12,430 nucleotides of DNA from Actinomycetes bacterium (GTDB lineage: Bacteria; Actinomycetota; CADDZG01; JAHWKV01), in contig JAJCYF010000149.1 of assembly GCA_029263035.1 (NCBI GenBank), forward strand, positions 1 to 12,430, in the 5' to 3' direction. Positions 7,718 to 12,319 of this stretch are shown here, one piece after another. The first letter of the stretch is position 1; each line of letters starts with the position of its first letter. The notes beneath the pieces were generated by a model. The model searched no databases. It saw only the letters and a list, made by a program, of their open reading frames with translations, and was not told where the DNA came from. A program made the position numbers and the translations under genes.

Positions 7718-7821
7718 TTCTTGGTCCTTTCCTTTTAATGATCTGAGCTAACCCCAACCTTGGGCGTTTGTACGACCTAATAGAAAAGGTATTGTATGCC
7801 AACGACTACCGGTGCCGACAA
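7718..7821. promoter_or_regulatory. Divergent control region between the two receptor arms
   Basis: 104 bases, visibly AT-richer than the flanks, from which both receptor arms are transcribed. Plus strand: TTGTAC at 7768-7773 and TATTGT at 7790-7795 (16-base spacer) form a possible promoter. Minus strand: TTGGCA (complement of 7797-7802) is a good -35, but the -10 candidates near 7774-7782 are weak. A palindrome CCCAA-CC-TTGGG spans 7753-7764. The 19 bases 7744-7762, read on the minus strand, agree with the DtxR/IdeR iron-box consensus at about 12 of 19 positions by eye, and a TTAGGT half-site lies at 7774-7779. Iron-dependent repression is plausible for these genes but the box is degenerate. 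Confidence 0.4.
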
Positions 7822-7825
7822 GTGA
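7796..7825 (+). CDS. Possible nine-codon leader peptide
   Basis: A short open frame reading MPTTTGADK, with an AAAAGG ribosome-binding site at 7784-7789, six bases before its ATG. Its TGA stop (7823-7825) overlaps the GTG start (7822-7824) of the next gene, the arrangement used for translational coupling. The downstream gene has no ribosome-binding site of its own at 7822. Such a short frame can easily arise by chance, so this is a low-confidence call. Confidence 0.25.
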   Translation: MPTTTGADK

Positions 7826-8400
7826 GGTGTGCCACGAAGTTCGAAGAGTTCTCCGTCGACCTGTCTCAGACCCAGAAAGACTGGCCCGACGCCGCAGGCG
7901 GCCGCTCGTTGCCGCATCTCAACCAATCGCGTCGCGGCCCGGACATGTTCTGGACCAAACAGGGGGCGATGGTCATGATCCGGGCCGAGCACGCAGGCGA
8001 TCTGGATCCCAACCACCTGGCCGGGCATCTGAAAGCTTCGACCCTGGACATGGTGCTCGGCAATCCGCCGTGTGTGCCAATCTTCGTCTCCGTCGGGCTG
8101 ATGTATATCTCGGACCCCGCCTTTCTCACTGCGGCACGTATGTCTTCCGGATCGGAGCAGCGGAGCACCATGGTCCCCCTGCTGGTGACCGCCTTGTATG
8201 AAGAGGCGGCACTCGACTGGCCGGATGTCCTGTTCGACTACCTGGACGCAGCCACCTGCGAACACAGGATTCGGGAATACGCCTCGTTGCTCACGTCGGT
8301 CGACAAGGTGGTCGTCCCGCTTCCTCAGCATCAGGTCCGGCTTCTCGAGCGGCGCTGCATCGGATCCGCGGTGTGTGGGCGCCGCAGTTCAGGGGAGTGA
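7822..8400 (+). CDS. Hypothetical protein, first gene of the plus-strand receptor arm
   Basis: I do not recognise this protein. It is 192 residues from GTG 7822; the frame is open from TTG 7768, and ATG 7945 is the first ATG. Third codon positions are strongly G/C and the composition is that of a soluble, folded protein, so I believe it is real. No signal peptide, clear membrane helix, HTH or metal-cluster motif is evident. Visible features: a hydrophobic stretch CVPIFVSVGLMYIS about mid-protein, scattered cysteines without a CxxC pattern, and a low-complexity basic tail (RRCIGSAVCGRRSSGE). It begins at the divergent control region and ends 35 bases before a receptor gene, so it is probably co-transcribed with two receptors and may act in siderophore handling. 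It shows no resemblance to the FhuF-like protein of this window. Confidence 0.6.
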   Translation: MRCATKFEEFSVDLSQTQKDWPDAAGGRSLPHLNQSRRGPDMFWTKQGAMVMIRAEHAGDLDPNHLAGHLKASTLDMVLGNPPCVPIFVSVGLMYISDPAFLTAARMSSGSEQRSTMVPLLVTALYEEAALDWPDVLFDYLDAATCEHRIREYASLLTSVDKVVVPLPQHQVRLLERRCIGSAVCGRRSSGE

Positions 8401-8423
8401 TCAGATCCGGCGTCGTCAAAGGA

Positions 8424-8438
8424 ACGGAGGATGAAGTG
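8424..8438 (+). promoter_or_regulatory. Ribosome-binding site deciding a GTG start for receptor 4
   Basis: GGAGG at 8426-8430 lies five bases before GTG 8436. The 13 bases AACGGAGGATGAA (8423-8435) recur exactly at 9458-9470 ahead of receptor 5. The ATG at 8431 touches the Shine-Dalgarno and reads Met-Lys-stop, so it is not the start of a usable gene. Confidence 0.8.
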
Positions 8439-9416
8439 AAAAGTTCGACGATCGACCGTGTTGTGCGGGATCCTATTGTTGACGACCTGACCCGGCGGGA
8501 ATTCGTAACCAGCCTGCTGGCCGCAGGGCTGCTGGCTGCCTGTGGAGGCGGAGGGTCGGGTGCTTCTTCCGATCAATCCTCAACCCGCAGGATCGACAAC
8601 GAATTCGGTTCCACCGACGTTCCGGCCGAACCGGGCCGGATCGCCGTGCTGGACGTTCGGGCGGTGGAGCACCTGGTGGCCGTCGGCGTGACGCCGTACG
8701 CCGTCTTTGTCGAGCCGGCCCCATTTCTCGCCCAGGCGCTGGACGGGGCGGTGTCGGTCCAAAACGACGCCGGCGAGGTCAACATGGAACTGCTGGCCAG
8801 CTCACGCCCGGATCTGATCATCGCCTGGGAGACCTTCATCGAGGGCAAGGTTGAAGAGATCAAAAGGATCGCTCCCACTGTGGGTATCCGGCACGACTCG
8901 TTCACCGAATGGGCGGGGCCCTTCCGGTTCACCGCATCCGTGGTTGGGCGGGAGGAGAGGGCGGAGGAGGTCATCTCGGCTCATGAGGTGAGGGTCGCGG
9001 ATATTCGCTCCCGGCTGCAGGCGAGAGGGCTGGCCGACCGGGAGGTCAGCGTGGTCCGCGGCCACGGTGAAATCCTTCGTCTGGCCGGTGCCGACGAATC
9101 GTTCCCTGCCGGAGTGCTGGACGCGGTGGGCCTTAAGCGGACAGCAGTGAACCACCAGGACACCGCGTTCGGTGAAATCGATCTGTCCTTCGAGCAGATC
9201 CCGATGGCCGATGCGGACATCATCTTTTTGATGCGCTCCCCGGACCAGTTCCACGAGGAGGTCACCGCGCGGGCGTTGGCGCACCCGCTGTGGCAGAACC
9301 TGAAGGCATCCGGGGCCGGGCAGGTCCACGACGTCACGCTGGACCATTGGCTTCAGGGAGGCCCCATCGCGGCCGGGCTGATCCTGGACGAGATCGAAAA
9401 GGCGCTGCTCGGCTGA
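8436..9416 (+). CDS. Siderophore-type binding lipoprotein, Tat type (receptor 4)
   Basis: Solute-binding protein of the FepB/FhuD class, 326 residues from GTG 8436. With this start the twin-arginine pair in LTRREFVTS is Arg20-Arg21 and the lipobox is L33-A34-A35-C36, exactly the numbering of receptors 2 and 3; this agreement and the GGAGG five bases upstream argue against the longer frame that is open to GTG 8373. After the lipid-anchor Cys comes a Gly/Ser linker (GGGGSG) and then a DVPAEPGRIAVLD start of the binding domain. Other family features are VGVTPYAVFV, SSRPDLIIAWE and MADADIIFLMRS. It is co-directional with the hypothetical gene 35 bases upstream and with receptor 5, whose start lies 55 bases downstream. 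Ligand unknown. Confidence 0.91.
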   Translation: MKSSTIDRVVRDPIVDDLTRREFVTSLLAAGLLAACGGGGSGASSDQSSTRRIDNEFGSTDVPAEPGRIAVLDVRAVEHLVAVGVTPYAVFVEPAPFLAQALDGAVSVQNDAGEVNMELLASSRPDLIIAWETFIEGKVEEIKRIAPTVGIRHDSFTEWAGPFRFTASVVGREERAEEVISAHEVRVADIRSRLQARGLADREVSVVRGHGEILRLAGADESFPAGVLDAVGLKRTAVNHQDTAFGEIDLSFEQIPMADADIIFLMRSPDQFHEEVTARALAHPLWQNLKASGAGQVHDVTLDHWLQGGPIAAGLILDEIEKALLG

Positions 9417-9457
9417 TTTACCGGCGACCACCACTTGGTGAGGGCCATCTCGACCCC

Positions 9458-9474
9458 AACGGAGGATGAACTTG
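9458..9474 (+). promoter_or_regulatory. Ribosome-binding site pointing to a TTG start for receptor 5
   Basis: GGAGG at 9461-9465 is directly adjacent to ATG 9466 (no spacer), which should prevent efficient initiation there. TTG 9472, in the same frame, has a six-base spacer. The 13-base string AACGGAGGATGAA is identical to that before receptor 4, where the start must be the GTG five bases after GGAGG. Confidence 0.65.
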
Positions 9475-10467
9475 AAATCGATGCTCAGGGCGCTACTCGC
9501 GTTGGTCTGCCTGACCGCACTTGTGGCCGGCTGCGGTCCGGGATCCACTTCCGGCAACCCAGATAACGAAGCTGCCTGGACCTATACCGACGGCTCGGGA
9601 CAGACCACAACGCTCGATGCGGTACCCAAACGCATCGTGGCCCACGGCCTCTCTGCCGCTGCGCTGATCTCAATGGGCATCAGGCCGGTTGGGATCTATT
9701 CTGACCGGCCCGTTGACGAGGAGCTGGCACTGAAGAACCTGGACCTCGACGGCATTGAGATCGTCGGGGAGGAGTGGGGGACGATCAACGTCGAGGCGGT
9801 TGCCGCCCTCAAGCCTGATCTGATCGTCGCCGAGTGGTGGCCTCTGGAGAAGGCCTACAGCGGGCTGGAGGAGGGGACCAACGCCGCCAGCCAGAGGCTC
9901 AACGACCTCGCACCGGTGGCGGGACCCGCGCAGGGTCCGTCGATCCTCAAGATGATCCAGGACTACGAAGAACTGGCCGCCAGCCTGGGGGCCGACCTGG
10001 AGGATGACTCAGTCCAGCAGAACAAGAGCAATTTTGAAGCATCACTGGCCCGGTTCCAGGGCGCGCTGCAGGCAAAACCGGACCTCAGCGTCCTTGCGGT
10101 TTCACCGTCGGAGGAAGGGCTGTACGTGGCGGTTCCCGAGCACGCCGCCGAGCTGAGTGACTTCATCGAGTGGGGCATGAAGGTGGTGGTCCCGGATCAG
10201 CCTGACGCGGGCTTCGAGTACTGGGAGACTCTGAGCTGGGAGAACGCCGGCAAGTACCAGGCAGACCTGCTGATCATCGACGAGCGCAGCTACCCATCCA
10301 ACCTCGATGACGCCAAAAGTCGGCCTACCTGGCCCTTCATAAAGGCGGCAGCGGCCGATTCCACAGCCATCTGGCCGGCCTTCTGGGTCCGCAGCTACGC
10401 CGACTACGGAATGGCGCTGGACCGCCTGTCGGAGGCGATTGAAGCCGCCGATGAGGAGCTGGTATGA
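9472..10467 (+). CDS. Siderophore-type binding lipoprotein, Sec type (receptor 5)
   Basis: Solute-binding protein of the FepB/FhuD class, 331 residues from TTG 9472 (two more if ATG 9466 is used). The signal lacks an RR pair: KSMLRALLALVCLTALVAGC, with the lipid-anchored Cys21 after V-A-G, an ordinary Sec lipoprotein signal. Family features are LDAVPKRIVAHG, ISMGIRPVGIYSD and ALKPDLIVAEWW. The C-terminal lobe is unusually rich in Trp and Tyr (EYWETLSWENAG, WPFIKAAAADSTAIWPAFWV), which would suit binding of an aromatic, e.g. catecholate-type, ligand, but this is only a guess. It is the last gene of the plus-strand arm. It resembles receptor 1 in export type more than the Tat-type receptors between them. 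Confidence 0.91.
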   Translation: MKSMLRALLALVCLTALVAGCGPGSTSGNPDNEAAWTYTDGSGQTTTLDAVPKRIVAHGLSAAALISMGIRPVGIYSDRPVDEELALKNLDLDGIEIVGEEWGTINVEAVAALKPDLIVAEWWPLEKAYSGLEEGTNAASQRLNDLAPVAGPAQGPSILKMIQDYEELAASLGADLEDDSVQQNKSNFEASLARFQGALQAKPDLSVLAVSPSEEGLYVAVPEHAAELSDFIEWGMKVVVPDQPDAGFEYWETLSWENAGKYQADLLIIDERSYPSNLDDAKSRPTWPFIKAAAADSTAIWPAFWVRSYADYGMALDRLSEAIEAADEELV

Positions 10468-10509
10468 GCCCTGATGGCGGCGACCGGCGCCTTGGGGCGG
10501 TACTACGAC

Positions 10510-10555
10510 CCGCCGACGGTACCGATGCTCGCCGTGTGCAAATGACCGTCGGCGG
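10510..10555. repeat. 11-base inverted repeat behind receptor 5
   Basis: CCGCCGACGGT at 10510-10520 pairs perfectly with ACCGTCGGCGG at 10545-10555 across a 24-base loop. There is no T-run after it, so it is not a classical intrinsic terminator, although a stable GC stem at the end of this receptor arm could still stop transcription or protect the mRNA end. It lies just upstream of the second toxin-antitoxin promoter. Confidence 0.5.
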
Positions 10556-10568
10556 CCTAATGCCATCG

Positions 10569-10587
10569 TAATGGTATTATAATGGTA
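10569..10587 (+). promoter_or_regulatory. Direct-repeat operator and leaderless promoter of vapBC module 2
   Basis: TAATGGTA occurs at 10569-10576 and again at 10580-10587, i.e. 11 bases apart, on one face of the helix; the second copy runs into the antitoxin ATG. TATTAT at 10575-10580 ends six bases before the ATG, placing transcription start at or next to the A of the ATG. No Shine-Dalgarno is present, so a leaderless mRNA is likely, a common arrangement in actinobacteria. The repeats are good candidates for the AbrB-type antitoxin's autoregulatory sites. Confidence 0.55.
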
Positions 10588-10832
10588 TGGAAACCACAAT
10601 TGATGCGGCCGGCCGGGTAGTGGTACCGAAAGCTCTGCGTCAATCGCTGGGTTTGTCGCCGGGGACAAGGATCCGGATCGAGCAGAAGGACGACTCTCTG
10701 GTCATCAGGCATGCCAAAGGTGGAGGGGAGTGGGAGGTAGAGGACGGCCGGCTGGTTCTGAGTGCCCCTGAAGGCACGGCTCCACTTACGGCTGAAGCAG
10801 TCCGGGAGCTGGTGGAGAAGTCCAGGCGTTGA
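10587..10832 (+). CDS. vapB: AbrB/SpoVT-type VapB antitoxin
   Basis: Antitoxin of the second type II pair, 81 residues. The first 45 residues form a SpoVT/AbrB swapped-hairpin DNA-binding domain: TTIDAAGRVVVPKALRQSLG, then LSPGTRIRIEQKDDSLVIR. The remaining residues (WEVEDGRLVLSAPEG then TAEAVRELVEKSRR) resemble the toxin-binding tail of AbrB-type VapB proteins. The ATG at 10587 is needed to keep the first beta strand; no ribosome-binding site precedes it, consistent with a leaderless message. It differs in fold from the antitoxin of module 1, so the two modules did not arise by simple duplication of each other. The toxin gene starts seven bases downstream. Confidence 0.9.
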   Translation: METTIDAAGRVVVPKALRQSLGLSPGTRIRIEQKDDSLVIRHAKGGGEWEVEDGRLVLSAPEGTAPLTAEAVRELVEKSRR

Positions 10833-10839
10833 GGCCGGA

Positions 10840-11244
10840 ATGTTAACTGCCGACACCTCCGTGGTGGTGGCTGTTCTGTCCGGCTGGCACGAGCACCATG
10901 AGCAAGCGCTAGCAGCCGCTGAGGAGGTCAGCCAGATTCCCGTCCACGTCGCGCTGGAGGCGGCGTCGGTGCTGACGCGCTTGCCCGGGGGCCTTGCCAG
11001 ACCGCTTTCGGAGGTGGTCCACGCACTCCAGCGATCGTTTTCGGGGGCCCTACTCACTCTGCCGGCGACCGAGCATTGGAAGTTTCTCGAACTTATGGCT
11101 CAGGCCGGCCTGGGAGGCGGAGCCCTCTACGACGCTCTGATAGCGGCAACGGCCACCCACCACGGGGCGCGCCTGCTGACGCTGGATCATCGCGCGCTAA
11201 CCACCTATGCCGCCTTGAGGGCCGACGTCGTGGTTGTTGCCTGA
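10840..11244 (+). CDS. vapC: VapC-type PIN-domain ribonuclease toxin, second module
   Basis: Putative metal-dependent ribonuclease toxin, 134 residues, complete PIN domain. The four acidic positions are visible: Asp5 (LTADTSVVVAVLS), Glu40 in HVALEAASVLTRLP, Asp98 in GALYDALIAATATHHGA and Asp116 in LLTLDHRA. The EAxSVLTRLP motif assigns it to a VapC subgroup that usually pairs with AbrB-type antitoxins, as here. ATG 10840 is chosen over the frame's upstream extension (open from 10762) because that extension would run through the antitoxin gene. Unlike module 1 the genes do not overlap. The sequence is intact, with no sign of decay. Confidence 0.92.
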   Translation: MLTADTSVVVAVLSGWHEHHEQALAAAEEVSQIPVHVALEAASVLTRLPGGLARPLSEVVHALQRSFSGALLTLPATEHWKFLELMAQAGLGGGALYDALIAATATHHGARLLTLDHRALTTYAALRADVVVVA

Positions 11245-11253
11245 CGCCGAACG

Positions 11254-11268
11254 CCGGCGGTCCGCCGG
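11254..11268. terminator. Possible weak hairpin terminator behind vapC 2
   Basis: CCGGCG (11254-11259), loop GTC, CGCCGG (11263-11268): a compact six-pair GC hairpin 9 bases after the vapC stop. No T-run follows, so termination is uncertain. Confidence 0.3.
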
Positions 11269-11341
11269 GCAGGATAAAGGTGTCGCCGGCTCCGGCTGCC
11301 ATAATGCTGGTATCAACGCAGTGTTCCGTTTAGGAGGTTCC

Positions 11342-11761
11342 ATGAAGAAGAACCGAATAATTCGATTAAGCTCAGGTTTGATCCTGGCTCTGGGAGTCAG
11401 CCTGGTGCCGGTCGGCGCCGTGGCCAGCAATCACGCCGCCCCGCCTCCGGCTCAGGCCGGTGCCGACGGTGCGGATGGTCACCACTCGGCCCCGCCTGCC
11501 CGTCATGCGGCCCCGGCGGCGCACGAACCTATGCCCGCCCACCACGCGGCCCCGCCCGCAAGGCATGCCGCGCCGGAGGTCCACCACGCGGCCCCGCCCG
11601 CACGTCACGCCAAGGCCTCGGCTCACAAGATGATGGATGGACACGACGACGGCGCAGTTGATGGCGGATCCGGAACTTCCGACAACGACGGAGGCTCCAT
11701 CACCGGCGACCACGCACCGGCACACGTCCACGGCGACAACCAGGGCGGCGACATTCACTAG
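11342..11761 (+). CDS. Secreted His/Ala/Pro-rich repeat protein
   Basis: Family not recognised; 139 residues. A Sec signal peptide (KKNRIIRLSSGLILALGVS, then VPVGAVA) should be cut after Ala28 (A-V-A), with no lipobox, so the mature protein of 111 residues is released. The mature part has two zones. Residues 29-95 hold three copies of HHxAPPARHA (47-56, 67-76, 81-90). Residues 96-139 are Asp/Gly/Asn/Ser rich with further histidines (KMMDGHDDG, HAPAHVHGDN). In total 17 His and no Cys. Such composition suggests an unstructured protein able to bind divalent metals or heme, which would suit the iron-uptake surroundings, but this is inference. ATG 11342 follows AGGAGG (11332-11337) by four bases. 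CATAAT at 11300-11305 is a possible -10. A strong terminator follows 15 bases after the stop, so it appears monocistronic. Confidence 0.82.
   Translation: MKKNRIIRLSSGLILALGVSLVPVGAVASNHAAPPPAQAGADGADGHHSAPPARHAAPAAHEPMPAHHAAPPARHAAPEVHHAAPPARHAKASAHKMMDGHDDGAVDGGSGTSDNDGGSITGDHAPAHVHGDNQGGDIH
11479..11602 (+). repeat. Internal coding repeat of the His-rich protein
   Basis: A 22-base unit is exactly repeated at 11539-11560 and 11581-11602 (42-base period, 14 codons); a third copy with four mismatches lies at 11479-11500. The exact DNA identity of two copies suggests recent duplication or ongoing slippage. Confidence 0.85.
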
Positions 11762-11776
11762 CTCCCCGGTAACGCC

Positions 11777-11808
11777 AAAGGACCCCCGGCACGCGCCGGG
11801 GGTCCTTT
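11777..11808. terminator. Bidirectional intrinsic terminator
   Basis: AAAGGACCCCCGGC (11777-11790) and GCCGGGGGTCCTTT (11795-11808) form a perfect 14-pair stem with a 4-base ACGC loop. The stem's A/T ends give short U-tracts on both strands. It sits between the convergent His-rich protein gene and the minus-strand Clp N-domain gene and should serve both. Confidence 0.93.
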
Positions 11809-11818
11809 ACTTTCGGGG

Positions 11819-12304
11819 TCAGGAGCCTTTCTTGATCTCCTTCACAACCTCCAGCGTGATGTGCTCGGGGCTCATGTCCAAGATCTTGAGGACCCCGGGA
11901 ATCGTCCCCACCCTGGTGTGTGCCAGTCCGATCAGAAGGTGCTCGTAGGCGATCTTGCGGTCACCCCTCGCCACCGCCTCCTTCTGGGTGCGCTTCAGGC
12001 ACAGCTTGGCGGACCGGCCCCACTGCGGCGTCCCCCTGCGTCGCCGGGGTGGAATCCGGGCCAGGATCGGAAGGTTTACCCCCACCCGGGCCAGGGCAGC
12101 CTCAAACTCCTCGTCCAGCGCCCGCTGAATCCGGGCCTCGCTTAACCCCAGGCGGGCCATTACCCGGCCTGCGGCCCCGGCGGGAAACTCCGCCAGCCCG
12201 AGCAGCAGGTGCTCCGCTTCCAGCGACGGGGCGCCGGTAAGGGCCGCCTTCTCCCGGGCCCGCATCACGGTGCCCTTGAGGTCGGGGGCAAAGGTCTCAA
12301 ACAT
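11819..12304 (-). CDS. Stand-alone Clp N-domain (double repeat) protein
   Basis: 161 residues consisting of two Clp N-type helical repeats and nothing else. Repeat 1, about residues 2-70, has VMRAREKAALTGAPSLEAEHLLLGL; repeat 2, about 95-158, has LKRTQKEAVARG and IAYEHLLIGL; a basic linker with PPRRRRG joins them. In ClpA/ClpC this domain binds substrates and adaptors, but here the AAA+ ATPase modules and the ClpP-docking loop are absent, so the protein cannot unfold substrates itself. It may be an adaptor or a competitor for Clp machinery, or a ligand-binding regulator. The ATG is supported by TAGGAG about five bases upstream on the minus strand. It lies 15 bases downstream of the HTH gene and is presumably co-transcribed; its 3' end faces the bidirectional terminator. 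Confidence 0.9.
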   Translation of the reverse strand: MFETFAPDLKGTVMRAREKAALTGAPSLEAEHLLLGLAEFPAGAAGRVMARLGLSEARIQRALDEEFEAALARVGVNLPILARIPPRRRRGTPQWGRSAKLCLKRTQKEAVARGDRKIAYEHLLIGLAHTRVGTIPGVLKILDMSPEHITLEVVKEIKKGS

Positions 12305-12319
12305 CGAAACTCCTATCGC

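Noticed and set aside
6692..7738. Long plus-strand frame opposite receptor 3
   Set aside because: Val/Asp/Arg/Gln-rich shadow with no domain; the minus strand carries a Tat lipoprotein signal and binding-protein motifs.
8431..8439. Met-Lys-stop mini-frame just before receptor 4
   Set aside because: Its ATG directly abuts the GGAGG, so it is unlikely to be initiated; it is better read as part of the ribosome-binding region.
8802..9557. Minus-strand frame opposite receptor 4
   Set aside because: No motifs or plausible start; runs across two supported genes and their junction.
4851..10589. Paired attachment sites or terminal repeats of a mobile element around the receptor block
   Set aside because: The sequences before the two toxin-antitoxin modules (TAGCATCAT type and TAATGGTA type) do not match each other, and no integrase or transposase is present in the window.
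11479..11602. Possible CRISPR-like array
   Set aside because: Repeats are in frame within a signal-peptide protein, only two are exact, and the intervals are short coding stretches rather than spacers.
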